Below, piece after piece: positions 12,666 through 25,200 of a stretch of DNA of 64,000 nt. Source of the stretch: Vibrio sp. 10N.286.49.B1. GTDB lineage: Bacteria > Pseudomonadota > Gammaproteobacteria > Enterobacterales > Vibrionaceae. The notes beneath the pieces are model-generated. The model was not told the DNA's origin and did not search any database. It saw only the letters and a list, made by a program, of their open reading frames with translations. The position numbers were made by a program, and so were the translations under genes. The stretch is from assembly GCF_002873335.1 (NCBI RefSeq), contig NZ_MCUW01000017.1, positions 9,801 through 73,800 of the forward strand, in the 5' to 3' direction. How positions within the stretch are numbered: the first letter of the stretch is position 1; each line of letters starts with the position of its first letter.

Positions 12666-13103
12666 ATGATCCACATCATCACAGGCAGTACACTTGGCGG
12701 CGCAGAGTATGTCGGCGATCACCTAAGCGACCTACTCCAAGAAAAAGGGCTACAAACCACGATCCATAATCAGCCACAAATAGCAGAAATAGAAGCCAAT
12801 GATATTTGGCTCATCATCACTTCGACGCATGGAGCAGGAGATTACCCGGATAATATTCAGCCCTTTATTGCCGGATTACAAAATATGCCACCACGCATGT
12901 CATCAGTAAAATACGCGGTCATTGCTATTGGAGACTCCAGTTACGATACTTTCTGCGCCGCTGGTAAACATGCGTTTGAGCTACTCGAAGACATTGGCGC
13001 AACACCGATCACCGATTGCTTAGAAATCGATATCCTAAGCGATCAAGTTCCTGAAGACACTGCCGAAGCCTGGCTCAACCAAAACCTCAATAAATTCCAA
13101 TAA
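12666..13103 (+). CDS. mioC: Flavodoxin-like protein MioC
   Basis: MioC is a flavodoxin-fold FMN protein that in E. coli is linked to biotin synthesis and lies next to oriC. The 145-residue product shows the FMN phosphate loop ([15 protein letters not shown]) and the flavin-contacting segments [11 protein letters not shown] and [12 protein letters not shown]. It is followed by a terminator and then the origin, so transcription toward oriC is stopped before the first DnaA box. Confidence 0.96.
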   Translation: MIHIITGSTLGGAEYVGDHLSDLLQEKGLQTTIHNQPQIAEIEANDIWLIITSTHGAGDYPDNIQPFIAGLQNMPPRMSSVKYAVIAIGDSSYDTFCAAGKHAFELLEDIGATPITDCLEIDILSDQVPEDTAEAWLNQNLNKFQ

Positions 13104-13106
13104 AAA

Positions 13107-13128
13107 GAAGCGGCCTTGGCCGCTTTTT
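13107..13128 (+). terminator. Terminator after mioC
   Basis: An inverted repeat AAGCGG..CCGCTT (13108-13125) with a short CCTTGG apex is followed by TTTTT. It lies 8 bp before the first DnaA box of oriC and would shield the origin from mioC transcription. Confidence 0.85.
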
Positions 13129-13135
13129 CTCTAAT

Positions 13136-13560
13136 TGTGTATAACTTCCCTTCTTTATTTATCCATTTTCTCAGCAAATAACAAAAAACTTCTGTGGATA
13201 AAACATGATCTTTCCAGTGTAAAACCTATATTTATCCAAATAGTAACTTTATCGTCAGGATCGACCTGTGCATAAGTAGCCATTTTGATCCCAGCTAATA
13301 CAGAACCAGATCAACGAAAGATCACAAGAATCGATCTTAAAAAGATCCATGGTTTTGTTGATCATTTTCCACTTATCCACAGAAATGGTCGATCCTAATA
13401 ATAGATCTAATAAAAGATCATATATATAGATCCTTATTTAATAGTACTTATTCCTTTGATCCGAAAATTGTGAAAAGCGATGTTCTCGCCACAAGAAAAG
13501 CGGTAGAATACGTCTCCTTTTGGAAAGTCTACTTTGTCGATTGAATACTGAGGTCGGTTC
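13136..13560. other. oriC: Chromosomal replication origin oriC
   Basis: The gap between mioC and mnmG has all parts of an Escherichia/Vibrio-type oriC. DnaA boxes: TGTGTATAA (13136-13144), R4-like TGTGGATAA (13193-13201), R3-like TTATCCAAA (13232-13240), R2-like TGTGCATAA (13267-13275) and R1-like TTATCCACA (13373-13381); the outer R4 and R1 are perfect and face each other. Thirteen GATC (Dam/SeqA) sites occur between 13207 and 13461. The AT-rich unwinding element is on the mnmG side, as in E. coli. No IHF or Fis site was assigned. Confidence 0.97.
13395..13432. repeat. AT-rich tandem 12/13-mers (DNA unwinding element)
   Basis: Three contiguous units ending in GATC lie side by side: TAATAATAGATC (13396-13407), TAATAAAAGATC (13408-13419) and ATATATATAGATC (13420-13432). 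They are the reverse complement of the E. coli GATCTNTTNTTTT 13-mers and lie just beyond the R1 box on the mnmG side, where DnaA melts the duplex. Confidence 0.93.
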
Positions 13561-15456
13561 ATGCTTTATCACGAAACATTTGATGTCATCATTGTCGGTG
13601 GCGGACATGCAGGAACGGAAGCCGCACTCGCATCTGCCCGCACAGGGCAAAAAACTCTTTTACTGACTCACAATATCGATACCTTGGGGCAGATGTCATG
13701 TAACCCCGCAATTGGCGGTATTGGTAAGGGACACTTAGTCAAAGAGGTCGATGCTATGGGTGGTTTGATGGCAAATGCTATCGATCATTCAGGTATTCAA
13801 TTTCGAACCTTAAACGCTTCAAAGGGCCCCGCGGTTAGAGCTACAAGGGCTCAAGCGGATCGCGCTCTTTACAAAGCTTATGTTCGTAGCGCTCTCGAAA
13901 ACACACCGAATTTGACGTTGTTTCAACAGTCGGTGGATGACTTAATTGTCGAAAATGATCAAATACGCGGCGTTGTGACTGAAATGGGTTTGAAGTTTCA
14001 TTCTCAAGCGGTCGTATTAACCGTTGGTACATTCCTCGGCGGTAAGATCCACATTGGAATGGAAAGCTCATCTGGTGGCCGTATGGGGGATCAACCTTCC
14101 ATCGCGCTCGCGGATCGATTGCGTGATTTGCCATTCAGAGTCGATCGCCTTAAAACCGGCACTCCACCTCGAATTGATGCTCGTAGCGTTGACTTATCTG
14201 CGCTAGAAACTCAACACGGTGATAACCCAACACCTGTATTTTCATTTGTTGGTAAGCGTGAACAGCATCCGACTCAAATACCATGTTTTATTACGCATAC
14301 CAATGAAAAAACACATGATGTTATTCGAGCTAACCTTGACCGCAGCCCTATGTATGCTGGTGTGATTGAAGGTATCGGACCGCGTTACTGTCCTTCGATT
14401 GAAGATAAAGTCATGCGTTTTGCTGATAAAAATAGTCATCAAATCTTCATCGAGCCTGAAGGACTAACGACGCATGAATTATACCCAAATGGCATTTCTA
14501 CAAGTTTGCCGTTTGATGTACAAATCCAGATTGTGCGTTCAATGAAAGGTTTTGAAAATGCTCATATTGTGCGCCCTGGCTATGCCATTGAGTATGATTT
14601 CTTTGATCCTAGAGATTTAAAGCAAACCTACGAAACCAAATTTATCCAAGGTTTGTTCTTTGCAGGACAAATTAATGGCACAACCGGTTATGAAGAAGCG
14701 GCCGCACAAGGTTTAATGGCCGGCCTCAATGCCAGTTTATTTAGCCAAGGCAAAGAAGGTTGGAGCCCTCGTCGTGACCAAGCCTATATGGGCGTATTGA
14801 TTGATGATTTATCAACAATGGGCACGAAAGAACCCTACCGTATGTTTACGTCTCGTGCGGAATATCGTTTGTTGTTGCGTGAAGACAATGCCGATATGCG
14901 CCTCACGGAGCAAGCAAGAAATCTAGGCCTTGTCGACGACAATCGTTGGCAGCGTTTTAATGAAAAAATGGAAAACCTCACCACAGAACGTCAGCGCTTG
15001 AAAGAAACTTGGGTTAACCCAAAATCTGAAGGTATTGATGCGTTAAATAACTTGGTGAAGTCGCCAATATCTCGAGAAGCAAGCGGTGAAGATCTGTTGA
15101 GAAGACCTGAGATCACCTATTCGTTGCTGACATCGCTTGATGCGTTCTCACCAGCAATTGAGGATCAACAAGCCGCAGAGCAAGTTGAGATCCAAGTGAA
15201 GTACGAGGGGTATATTCAAAGGCAGCAAGACGAGATCACCAAAGCTATGCGCCATGAAAATACCGTGATTCCAGATAACATTGATTACAGCGATGTGAGT
15301 GGTTTATCTAACGAAGTGGTGGCGAAACTGACAGAAGCTAAACCTGAAACGGTTGGCATTGCTTCACGCATTTCAGGTATTACTCCGGCGGCAATCTCAA
15401 TTATTCTTGTTTACCTCAAGAAGCAAGGCTTACTTAAAAAAGGCGAAGCGGCGTGA
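13561..15456 (+). CDS. mnmG: tRNA U34 carboxymethylaminomethyl-modifying enzyme MnmG (GidA)
   Basis: MnmG is the FAD- and NADH-dependent partner of MnmE in cmnm5U34 formation. The 631-residue protein has the N-terminal FAD-binding GGGHAG (residues 13-18), the [15 protein letters not shown] segment and the GidA signature [12 protein letters not shown]. It starts immediately beyond oriC and overlaps rsmG by 4 bp (GTGA), the usual gidA-gidB coupling. Confidence 0.98.
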   Translation: MLYHETFDVIIVGGGHAGTEAALASARTGQKTLLLTHNIDTLGQMSCNPAIGGIGKGHLVKEVDAMGGLMANAIDHSGIQFRTLNASKGPAVRATRAQADRALYKAYVRSALENTPNLTLFQQSVDDLIVENDQIRGVVTEMGLKFHSQAVVLTVGTFLGGKIHIGMESSSGGRMGDQPSIALADRLRDLPFRVDRLKTGTPPRIDARSVDLSALETQHGDNPTPVFSFVGKREQHPTQIPCFITHTNEKTHDVIRANLDRSPMYAGVIEGIGPRYCPSIEDKVMRFADKNSHQIFIEPEGLTTHELYPNGISTSLPFDVQIQIVRSMKGFENAHIVRPGYAIEYDFFDPRDLKQTYETKFIQGLFFAGQINGTTGYEEAAAQGLMAGLNASLFSQGKEGWSPRRDQAYMGVLIDDLSTMGTKEPYRMFTSRAEYRLLLREDNADMRLTEQARNLGLVDDNRWQRFNEKMENLTTERQRLKETWVNPKSEGIDALNNLVKSPISREASGEDLLRRPEITYSLLTSLDAFSPAIEDQQAAEQVEIQVKYEGYIQRQQDEITKAMRHENTVIPDNIDYSDVSGLSNEVVAKLTEAKPETVGIASRISGITPAAISIILVYLKKQGLLKKGEAA

Positions 15457-16085
15457 GCGCATTACTAACTAAATTAGAACAATTAATATCAGAAACATCT
15501 TTGCAAGTTTCTGATATTCAAAAAAAACAACTTGTCGCTTATGTTGAACTACTGCATAAATGGAATAAGGCATATAACCTAACCTCGGTTCGTCAACCTG
15601 AAGATATGTTAGTGAAACATATCTTAGATAGTATCGTGGTTGGTGAGCATATTGTCGGTGAGCGCTTTATTGATGTAGGTACGGGACCTGGACTGCCAGG
15701 TGTCCCTCTTGCCATCATGCATCCTAACAAAACGTTTGTTTTACTTGATAGTTTGGGGAAACGGATTCGTTTCATCAAACAGGTCGTTCATGAGTTAGGT
15801 ATCAAAAACGTCACCGCTGTACAGTCTCGCGTAGAAGAGTTTGACCCTGAAGGTGGGTTCGACGGCGTGTTAAGTCGAGCGTTTGCTTCAATGACCGATA
15901 TGGTTAATTGGTGTGAACATTTGCCTAAAGAGACGTCAGGACGCTTCTATGCGCTTAAAGGTCAGGTACATGAACAAGAAGTTTCTGACCTACCTGAGTG
16001 GTGTTCTGTGACCGATATCAAACCTTTGCAAGTTCCTGAGTTAGAAGGTGACCGTCATCTTGTAATCTTGTCCAAACAGGGATGA
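15453..16085 (+). CDS. rsmG: 16S rRNA (guanine527-N7)-methyltransferase RsmG (GidB)
   Basis: RsmG methylates N7 of G527 in 16S rRNA using S-adenosylmethionine. The 210-residue protein contains the SAM-binding loop [15 protein letters not shown] and the SRAF motif of the family. The start is GTG at 15453, overlapping the mnmG stop by 4 bp. parA begins 13 bp after its stop, so mnmG-rsmG-parA-parB are likely one transcription unit. Confidence 0.97.
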   Translation: MSALLTKLEQLISETSLQVSDIQKKQLVAYVELLHKWNKAYNLTSVRQPEDMLVKHILDSIVVGEHIVGERFIDVGTGPGLPGVPLAIMHPNKTFVLLDSLGKRIRFIKQVVHELGIKNVTAVQSRVEEFDPEGGFDGVLSRAFASMTDMVNWCEHLPKETSGRFYALKGQVHEQEVSDLPEWCSVTDIKPLQVPELEGDRHLVILSKQG

Positions 16086-16098
16086 TGGAGAAGTTGTC

Positions 16099-16872
16099 GT
16101 GGGAAAAATTGTCGCTATCGCTAACCAAAAAGGTGGCGTAGGAAAAACAACTACATGTATTAATCTGGCGGCATCAATGGCTGCCACTAAGCGCAAAGTG
16201 TTGGTGATCGACTTAGATCCTCAAGGCAATGCTACAATGGCGAGTGGCGTAGACAAGTACCAAATCGAAACAACTGCTTACGATTTGTTAGTTGATGAGC
16301 TTCCTTTTGAACAAGTAGTCTGTAAGCACACATCCGGCCAGTACGACTTGATTGCGGCTAATGGTGACGTTACCGCGGCTGAAATCAAATTGATGGAAGT
16401 ATTTGCTAGAGAAGTGCGTCTAAAACATGCACTTGCACCAATCCGCGATAACTATGATTTCATCTTTATCGATTGTCCTCCCTCTCTCAACCTACTTACA
16501 ATTAACGCGATGGCAGCGGCAGATTCAGTTCTGGTACCGATGCAATGTGAGTATTTTGCGTTAGAGGGCCTAACCGCACTAATGGATACCATTAGTAAGT
16601 TAGCAGCCGTGGTGAATGAAAACCTCAAAATTGAAGGTTTACTGAGAACCATGTATGACCCACGCAATCGATTATCGAATGAGGTGTCCGATCAATTAAA
16701 AAAACACTTCGGTGATAAAGTGTACCGGACTGTCATCCCTAGGAATGTTCGACTCGCAGAAGCCCCTAGTCATGGTAAGCCAGCAATGTATTACGATAAG
16801 TATTCGGCTGGAGCTAAGGCTTACCTCGCCCTGGCGGGCGAGATGCTGAGACGTGAAGAAACACTGGTATAA
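16099..16872 (+). CDS. parA: Chromosome partitioning ATPase ParA (Soj)
   Basis: ParA is a Walker-type ATPase that moves the origin region to the new pole together with ParB-parS. The 257-residue protein has the deviant Walker A KGGVGKTT at residues 11-18, DLDPQGN (A' motif) and FIDCPPSL (Walker B). The start is GTG at 16099 with GGAGAAG upstream. It is the chromosomal type without an N-terminal DNA-binding extension. parB follows after 23 bp. Confidence 0.97.
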   Translation: MGKIVAIANQKGGVGKTTTCINLAASMAATKRKVLVIDLDPQGNATMASGVDKYQIETTAYDLLVDELPFEQVVCKHTSGQYDLIAANGDVTAAEIKLMEVFAREVRLKHALAPIRDNYDFIFIDCPPSLNLLTINAMAAADSVLVPMQCEYFALEGLTALMDTISKLAAVVNENLKIEGLLRTMYDPRNRLSNEVSDQLKKHFGDKVYRTVIPRNVRLAEAPSHGKPAMYYDKYSAGAKAYLALAGEMLRREETLV

Positions 16873-16895
16873 CACTCTTAAGGGAATTTGATTGA

Positions 16896-17777
16896 ATGTC
16901 TAAACGTGGTTTAGGAAAAGGACTCGATGCGCTGCTGTCAACGAGCTCTATGGCAAGAGAAAAACAGCAAGTCGCCAGTCAAAGCCAATCACTTTCTTCT
17001 GATGGTGATCTAACGGATTTACCCATTAATAGTCTGAAGCCAGGTGTTTATCAGCCTCGCAAAGACATGGCGCCTGAAGCACTCGAAGAGCTTGCAGCAT
17101 CGATTCAATCTCAAGGTATTATTCAGCCTATCGTGGTGCGTCAGGTCGATCACGAACAGTATGAGATTATTGCCGGTGAACGGCGCTGGCGGGCAGCCAG
17201 ACAAGCGGGACTAAAGCGCGTGCCTTGCATTATTAAAAATGTGCAAGACAAAGCCGCGATAGCCATGGCGTTGATTGAGAATATTCAACGTGAAGACTTA
17301 AATGCCATTGAAGAAGCTCAAGCACTAGAGCGCCTTCAAGATGAGTTTGAACTGACGCATCAACAAGTCGCAGAGGTTATCGGTAAATCTCGTACTGCCG
17401 TAACGAATTTATTGCGACTTAATCAACTCGAACAGCCGGTTAAAGCGCTAGTAGAGAATAAACACATTGATATGGGACACGCGAGGGCGCTATTGGCTCT
17501 TGAAGGTGAAGTGCAATGTGAAGCTGCGGATACGGTCGCAAAGAAGAATCTGACAGTGCGTCAGACAGAAGCTTTAGTTAAAAAATGCTTAAAACCGAAC
17601 GTTTCAGATGATAAACAGTCAGAAGATAGCGCAGCACAAGAAATATCGCTGCGTTTGAGTGAAAAGCTTGGAGCAAAGGTACTTTTGACTAGAAATGCAA
17701 GTGGAAAAGCGAAAGTAACGATAAGTCTTGATGAGCCTCACAAATTAGAGCAACTTATTGCCAAGCTTGAAAGCTAA
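16896..17777 (+). CDS. parB: Chromosome partitioning protein ParB
   Basis: ParB is the CTP-dependent DNA clamp that loads at parS and spreads over the origin. The 293-residue protein starts MSKRGLGKGLDALLS and shows the CTP-binding GERRWRAAR motif, the ALIENIQREDLN segment and a helix-turn-helix (HQQVAEVIGKSRTAVTNLLRL), ending in a dimerisation region. A parS-like site is present at the end of recF in this window. The gene ends 10 bp before the first of two FNR-type palindromes. Confidence 0.97.
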   Translation: MSKRGLGKGLDALLSTSSMAREKQQVASQSQSLSSDGDLTDLPINSLKPGVYQPRKDMAPEALEELAASIQSQGIIQPIVVRQVDHEQYEIIAGERRWRAARQAGLKRVPCIIKNVQDKAAIAMALIENIQREDLNAIEEAQALERLQDEFELTHQQVAEVIGKSRTAVTNLLRLNQLEQPVKALVENKHIDMGHARALLALEGEVQCEAADTVAKKNLTVRQTEALVKKCLKPNVSDDKQSEDSAAQEISLRLSEKLGAKVLLTRNASGKAKVTISLDEPHKLEQLIAKLES

Positions 17778-17786
17778 ATGAGATAA

Positions 17787-17845
17787 TTGATATACATCAA
17801 ATATCTTACTGTTATTTTTTATGAAAGATATTTGATATCGATCAA
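17787..17845. promoter_or_regulatory. Pair of perfect FNR-type palindromes upstream of the atp operon
   Basis: TTGATATACATCAA (17787-17800) and TTGATATCGATCAA (17832-17845) both match the FNR consensus TTGAT-N4-ATCAA exactly; their centres are 45 bp apart. They also contribute to an inverted repeat (ATCAAATATCTT at 17796-17807 with AAGATATTTGAT at 17825-17836). They lie about 145 and 190 bp upstream of the expected start of the promoter at 17951-17978. FNR binding is inferred from consensus only. Confidence 0.65.
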
Positions 17846-17911
17846 TTGTATGACAATTGATTTTATGCGAAAGTTATTTGTATTACAATTGGTTTTTTGT
17901 GCGAAAGTTAT
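17846..17911. repeat. Imperfect tandem duplication in the parB-atpI gap
   Basis: Two adjacent units, 17846-17877 (32 bp) and 17878-17911 (34 bp), share TTGTAT, ACAATTG and the identical 12-mer TGCGAAAGTTAT at their ends. The first unit is also part of a 9-bp inverted repeat (ATCAATTGT at 17841-17849 with ACAATTGAT at 17853-17861). The duplication sits between the FNR-type sites and the atp promoter. Confidence 0.85.
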
Positions 17912-17950
17912 GCTTTTGTGAATAAAGTGCGTTTTTTTGATGCGCTTTGA

Positions 17951-17978
17951 TTGCAAATACTTTGTTGGAACGTATAAT
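17951..17978 (+). promoter_or_regulatory. Probable atp operon promoter
   Basis: TTGCAA (17951-17956), a 16-bp spacer and a perfect TATAAT (17973-17978) read toward atpI, predicting a start near 17985 and a leader of about 57 nt. Confidence 0.7.
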
Positions 17979-18041
17979 TTTTGCGAATCTCGCGGCGCAA
18001 TATCTATTGCGTGTTGCGAATATAATAAAGGTAAAGAATAC

Positions 18042-18431
18042 ATGGTAGCAGTGCTAGCTAAACCAGGACGAGAGCTCGCAAAGCGATTGTTGCTGATTCA
18101 AGTGTGCGCGGTTACGTTTGTAGCTGTTGGAATGACAGTTGCCGTAAATGCTGAGTGGGGAATTTCAGCGCTGATTGGAGGTGGCATTTTTGTTATCGCC
18201 AATGCAACATTTGCGTTTTGTGCATTTCTGTTTAGTGGGGCTCGTGCTGCTCAAAAGGTAGCCGCGTCGTTCTATGCAGGAGCTGCATTGAAAATCCTCA
18301 TTACGGCGGCTCTATTTTCAATCGCTTACATGTATATTCAGGTGGAAGTACTTCCCTTGAATTTCACATTTTTACTGGCTCTCTTAATTAACCTTATGGC
18401 ACCAGTAATTGTCGTTAACAACAAAAAATAG
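18042..18431 (+). CDS. atpI: ATP synthase protein I (AtpI)
   Basis: AtpI is a small membrane protein, proposed to help assembly of the c-ring or ion handling, encoded first in atp operons. From the ATG at 18042 (MVAVLAKPGRELAKRLLLIQ) it is 129 residues with four hydrophobic segments, close to the 126 of E. coli. A longer in-frame reading from 17937 would run through the promoter and is rejected. AAAGG lies upstream. atpB starts 8 bp after its stop. Confidence 0.9.
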   Translation: MVAVLAKPGRELAKRLLLIQVCAVTFVAVGMTVAVNAEWGISALIGGGIFVIANATFAFCAFLFSGARAAQKVAASFYAGAALKILITAALFSIAYMYIQVEVLPLNFTFLLALLINLMAPVIVVNNKK

Positions 18432-18436
18432 GATGA

Positions 18437-19246
<810 letters not shown>

Positions 19247-19282
19247 TTATTTAATTAACGCTTTTTATTTGGCCAACTTTAA

Positions 19283-19564
<282 letters not shown>

Positions 19565-19644
19565 TCAGCCTTTCTCAGACAGGTTTTGGACTTGTCACCT
19601 GATTAATTTTAGCTCGTCAATGAAACTTTAGAGGGGTAGCTGTT

Positions 19645-20115
19645 GTGAATATGAACGCAACTCTGCTAGGTCAAGCAATCTCATTCGCCATGTTTGTTTG
19701 GTTCTGCATGAAATATGTATGGCCACCAATTATGAATGCGATTGAAGAGCGTCAGAAAAAAATTGCTGACGGTCTTATGGCAGCTGAAAGAGCTGCAAAG
19801 GACTTGGATCTAGCTCAAGCCAACGCTTCTGACCAAATGAAAGAAGCGAAGCGCACTGCAACTGAGATCATTGAGCAGGCAAATAAGCGTAAAGCACAAA
19901 TTGTTGATGAAGCTCGTGAAGAAGCTCTGACTGAACGTCAGAACATCTTGACGCAAGCGGATGCAGAAATTGAAGCTGAACGTAACCGTGCCCGCGATGA
20001 GCTGCGCAAACAAGTTGCAACTCTGGCTGTAGCTGGTGCTGAGAAAATCCTTGAGCGCAGTATCGATAAAGATGCGCAAAAAGATATTCTTGATAACATT
20101 ACTGCAAAACTTTAG
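19645..20115 (+). CDS. atpF: F0F1 ATP synthase subunit b
   Basis: Subunit b is the dimeric peripheral stalk. The GTG at 19645 gives 156 residues ([14 protein letters not shown]), the same length as E. coli AtpF, which also starts with GTG; an ATG two codons in is the alternative. One N-terminal membrane segment is followed by a long charged helix rich in Ala, Glu, Lys and Arg. It lies 14 bp before atpH. Confidence 0.97.
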   Translation: MNMNATLLGQAISFAMFVWFCMKYVWPPIMNAIEERQKKIADGLMAAERAAKDLDLAQANASDQMKEAKRTATEIIEQANKRKAQIVDEAREEALTERQNILTQADAEIEAERNRARDELRKQVATLAVAGAEKILERSIDKDAQKDILDNITAKL

Positions 20116-20129
20116 AGCGAGGGGCGAAC

Positions 20130-20663
20130 ATGTCTGAACTGACAACAATTGCACGCCCCTATGCTAAAGCAGCCTTTGACTTTGCGGTGGAAAAGAATGC
20201 ACTAGACCAATGGGTCGATATGCTAACTTTCGCCGCTGAAATCGCGAGTAATGAAAATATTGCAGACCTGCTGTCAGGTTCTGTGACTGCGAATAAAATT
20301 GCAGATATTTTTATCACTGTTGGCGGTGAACAGTTTGATGAATTTGGCCAAAACTTAGTAAAAGTGATGGCTGAAAATGGTCGATTAGCAGTATTGCCTG
20401 CTGTGTTAGTTGAGTTTGTTGTGCTGAAAAAACAGCACGAAAAACTCATCGATGTAGATGTTGTGTCTGCAAGCGAGCTAACCAACGAGCAAACCGCAGA
20501 GATCAGCAGCAAACTTGAAACACGCTTTGAGCGTAAAGTTAAGCTGAATTGCAGTGTAGATGAGACCCTACTTGGTGGGGTTATTATTCGAGCCGGAGAT
20601 CTTGTAATTGATAACTCAGCACGCGGTCGTTTGAACCGCCTGAGTGATGCAATGCAGTCTTGA
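20130..20663 (+). CDS. atpH: F0F1 ATP synthase subunit delta
   Basis: Subunit delta joins the top of F1 to the b stalk. The 177-residue protein starts [19 protein letters not shown], the typical delta N-terminus, and ends with the conserved [20 protein letters not shown] motif. It is soluble. Its neighbours on both sides are in the invariant order b-delta-alpha. Confidence 0.97.
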   Translation: MSELTTIARPYAKAAFDFAVEKNALDQWVDMLTFAAEIASNENIADLLSGSVTANKIADIFITVGGEQFDEFGQNLVKVMAENGRLAVLPAVLVEFVVLKKQHEKLIDVDVVSASELTNEQTAEISSKLETRFERKVKLNCSVDETLLGGVIIRAGDLVIDNSARGRLNRLSDAMQS

Positions 20664-20675
20664 TGGGGATGGAGC

Positions 20676-22217
20676 ATGCAACTTAATTCCACAGAAATTA
20701 GCGACCTAATCAAGCAACGTATCGAATCGTTCGACGTTGTAAGTGAAGCTCGTAATGAAGGTACTATCGTTTCGGTAAGCGATGGTATCATTCGCATCCA
20801 CGGCCTAGCGGACGTGATGCAAGGCGAAATGATTGAACTACCGGGTGGCTGTTACGCACTTGCACTTAACCTCGAGCGTGACTCGGTTGGTGCGGTAGTA
20901 ATGGGACCATATGCCAACCTTAGAGAAGGCATGAAAGTAACCGGAACTGGTCGTATTCTTGAAGTACCAGTTGGTCCTGAAATGCTTGGTCGTGTTGTTA
21001 ACACACTAGGTGAGCCGATTGACGGTAAAGGTCCAATTGAAGCGAAGCTTACGTCACCAGTAGAAGTGATTGCACCTGGCGTAATCGACCGTAAATCGGT
21101 CGATCAACCAGTACAAACCGGCTATAAGTCTGTTGACTCAATGATCCCAATCGGTCGTGGTCAACGTGAACTTATTATCGGTGACCGTCAGATTGGTAAA
21201 ACAGCACTGGCGATCGACTCAATCATTAACCAGAAAGATTCTGGTATCTTCTCTATCTATGTAGCGATTGGCCAAAAGGCATCAACAATTGCAAACGTAG
21301 TACGCAAACTGGAAGAGCATGGCGCGCTAGCAAACACAGTTGTGGTTGTTGCGTCGGCATCTGAATCTGCTGCACTTCAATACCTGGCTCCATACTCAGG
21401 TTGTGCAATGGGTGAGTACTTCCGTGACCGTGGTGAAGATGCACTGATTGTTTATGATGACTTATCTAAGCAAGCCGTCGCTTACCGTCAGATCTCTCTA
21501 CTATTGAAACGTCCACCTGGCCGTGAGGCTTTCCCTGGTGATGTATTCTACCTTCACTCTCGTCTTCTAGAGCGTGCAGCTCGTGTAAGCGAAGAGTACG
21601 TAGAGCGTTTCACAAACGGTGAAGTAAAAGGTAAGACTGGTTCTTTGACCGCTCTTCCTATTATCGAAACCCAAGCTGGTGATGTATCTGCATTCGTACC
21701 GACAAACGTAATCTCGATTACTGATGGTCAGATCTTCCTACAAACTGAAGCATTCAACTCGGGCGTACGCCCTGCCGTTGACCCTGGTATTTCAGTTTCT
21801 CGTGTAGGTGGTGCAGCTCAGACTAAGATTATCAAGAAGCTATCGGGTGGTATTCGTACTGCACTAGCGGCTTATCGTGAGCTAGCGGCGTTTGCTCAGT
21901 TCTCATCTGATCTAGATGAAGCAACTAAGCGTCAGCTAAACCACGGTCAAAAAGTTACTGAGCTAATGAAGCAGAAGCAATACGCTCCTATGTCAGTATT
22001 TGACCAAGCGCTAGTGATCTTTGCGGCGGAACGTGGTTACTTGGAAGATGTAGAAATCAATAAGATTCTAGACTTCGAAGCTGCGTTACTATCGTACGCT
22101 CAAATCCAGTATGCTGATCTTATTACAGAGATCAACACAACGGGTGCTTACAACAAAGAAATCGAAGCGCAGCTGAAAACGCTGACGGACGATTTCAAAG
22201 CAACCCAGACTTGGTAA
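20676..22217 (+). CDS. atpA: F0F1 ATP synthase subunit alpha
   Basis: Subunit alpha forms the non-catalytic nucleotide sites of the F1 hexamer. The 513-residue protein equals the E. coli length. Walker A GDRQIGKT lies at 169-176, and the family signature [17 protein letters not shown] is present. A GGGGATGGAG-type ribosome site precedes the ATG. Confidence 0.98.
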   Translation: MQLNSTEISDLIKQRIESFDVVSEARNEGTIVSVSDGIIRIHGLADVMQGEMIELPGGCYALALNLERDSVGAVVMGPYANLREGMKVTGTGRILEVPVGPEMLGRVVNTLGEPIDGKGPIEAKLTSPVEVIAPGVIDRKSVDQPVQTGYKSVDSMIPIGRGQRELIIGDRQIGKTALAIDSIINQKDSGIFSIYVAIGQKASTIANVVRKLEEHGALANTVVVVASASESAALQYLAPYSGCAMGEYFRDRGEDALIVYDDLSKQAVAYRQISLLLKRPPGREAFPGDVFYLHSRLLERAARVSEEYVERFTNGEVKGKTGSLTALPIIETQAGDVSAFVPTNVISITDGQIFLQTEAFNSGVRPAVDPGISVSRVGGAAQTKIIKKLSGGIRTALAAYRELAAFAQFSSDLDEATKRQLNHGQKVTELMKQKQYAPMSVFDQALVIFAAERGYLEDVEINKILDFEAALLSYAQIQYADLITEINTTGAYNKEIEAQLKTLTDDFKATQTW

Positions 22218-22258
22218 TTAGTGGGTGACCTTTTGGTCACCGCTTATGGAGAGTAACG

Positions 22259-23125
22259 ATGGCCGGCGCAAAAGAGATACGTAATAAAATCGGTAGTGTG
22301 AAGAGCACTCAGAAAATTACGAAAGCGATGGAAATGGTAGCAGCTTCAAAAATGCGTCGTTCGCAAGAACTGCGCGAAGCTTCTCGTCCATACGCTGAAA
22401 CTATGCGTAAAGTGATCGGTCATTTGGCAAACGCAAATCTAGAGTACCAACATCCGTACCTAGAAGAGCGTGAAGCCAAGCGTGTTGGTTACGTCATTAT
22501 TTCTACCGACCGTGGTTTATGTGGCGGTTTGAACATTAACTTGTTCAAAAAAACCGTCCTTGAACTTAAGGATTGGAAAGAGAAAGGTGCTGAGATTGAG
22601 CTGGCAGTAATAGGCTCAAAAGCAACAGCATTTTTCAATAACAGCGGCGCAAAAGTAGCGGCACAGGTCTCTGGTCTGGGCGATAGCCCAAGCTTAGAAG
22701 AGCTAATCGGTACGGTTGGCGTTATGCTGAAGAAATATGACGACGGCGAATTAGATCGCCTGTATGTAGTGTATAACCACTTTGTTAACACTATGGTACA
22801 GGAACCAACGATCGATCAATTGCTACCTTTGCCTAAATCAGACAGCGAAGAAATGCAGCGTGAACATTCTTGGGGCTACATTTATGAGCCAGAGCCTAAA
22901 CCATTACTAGATGCACTATTGCTTCGTTATATCGAATCTCAAGTGTATCAAGGTGTGGTAGAGAACCTTGCCAGTGAGCAAGCGGCTCGAATGATTGCAA
23001 TGAAAGCTGCAACAGACAATGCGAGCAACCTGATAGATGACTTAGAGCTTGTGTACAACAAGGCGCGTCAAGCGGCGATTACACAAGAGCTATCAGAAAT
23101 CGTTTCAGGTGCATCTGCGGTTTAG
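22259..23125 (+). CDS. atpG: F0F1 ATP synthase subunit gamma
   Basis: Subunit gamma is the central rotor shaft. The 288-residue protein begins with the family's [20 protein letters not shown] and has the conserved [12 protein letters not shown] segment; the C-terminal helix ([20 protein letters not shown]) that enters the alpha-beta ring is intact. Confidence 0.98.
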   Translation: MAGAKEIRNKIGSVKSTQKITKAMEMVAASKMRRSQELREASRPYAETMRKVIGHLANANLEYQHPYLEEREAKRVGYVIISTDRGLCGGLNINLFKKTVLELKDWKEKGAEIELAVIGSKATAFFNNSGAKVAAQVSGLGDSPSLEELIGTVGVMLKKYDDGELDRLYVVYNHFVNTMVQEPTIDQLLPLPKSDSEEMQREHSWGYIYEPEPKPLLDALLLRYIESQVYQGVVENLASEQAARMIAMKAATDNASNLIDDLELVYNKARQAAITQELSEIVSGASAV

Positions 23126-23134
23126 CTTAGGTAA

Positions 23135-24562
<1,428 letters not shown>

Positions 24563-24580
24563 GGCTAAATAGGAGGCGAT

Positions 24581-25003
24581 ATGGCAGCAATAACCTTTCA
24601 CCTAGATGTAGTCAGCGCTGAGAAAAAGCTTTTCTCAGGTCGTGTTGAGACATTTCAGGTGTCCGGTAGCGAAGGTGAGCTTGGTATTTTCCATGGTCAT
24701 ACGCCGCTGCTGACCGCTATTCAGCCTGGTATGGTGCGTATCGTTAAACAGCACGGCCACGAAGAGTTCATTTATGTCTCGGGTGGTATTGTTGAAGTTC
24801 AGCCTGGTACAGCGACTGTACTGGCTGATACTGCAATTCGTGCTGAAGAGCTAGACGCAGCAAAGGCAGAAGAAGCTAAACGCAAAGCTGAAGAGAGTAT
24901 TTCTAATCAGCATGGCGACATGGACTTCGCACAAGCGGCCAGTGAATTGGCTAAGGCCATTGCTCAGCTTCGAGTGATCGAACTGACAAAAAGACGTCGC
25001 TAA
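24581..25003 (+). CDS. atpC: F0F1 ATP synthase subunit epsilon
   Basis: Subunit epsilon is the rotor-foot protein that inhibits ATP hydrolysis. The 140-residue protein starts [20 protein letters not shown] and has the beta-sandwich motif [17 protein letters not shown], then the C-terminal helical pair. AGGAGG precedes the ATG. It is the last gene of the operon and a terminator follows. Confidence 0.97.
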   Translation: MAAITFHLDVVSAEKKLFSGRVETFQVSGSEGELGIFHGHTPLLTAIQPGMVRIVKQHGHEEFIYVSGGIVEVQPGTATVLADTAIRAEELDAAKAEEAKRKAEESISNQHGDMDFAQAASELAKAIAQLRVIELTKRRR

Positions 25004-25022
25004 TTTCGATTAGCCACGATGA

Positions 25023-25049
25023 GAAAGGCGACCGATTGGTCGCCTTTTT
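25023..25049 (+). terminator. Terminator of the atp operon
   Basis: AAAGGCGACC (25024-25033) pairs with GGTCGCCTTT (25038-25047), a 10-bp stem with a GATT loop and T-run. Confidence 0.93.
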
Positions 25050-25200
25050 GCTTTATATACATTGTTGCTTTGCGTATTCAACTACGTTATATGTTTATTT
25101 TTAATACATAAAGCAAAAATGTATCGCAACAAAATTAACATTCAGCTCAATCATCGTTAAAATGGATTCAGCTTAAATTAACGTCAGATGGTCAATAATA

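Noticed and set aside
17937..18041. N-terminal extension of AtpI
   Set aside because: It runs through the predicted atp promoter and the family begins at the ATG at 18042 with a ribosome site.
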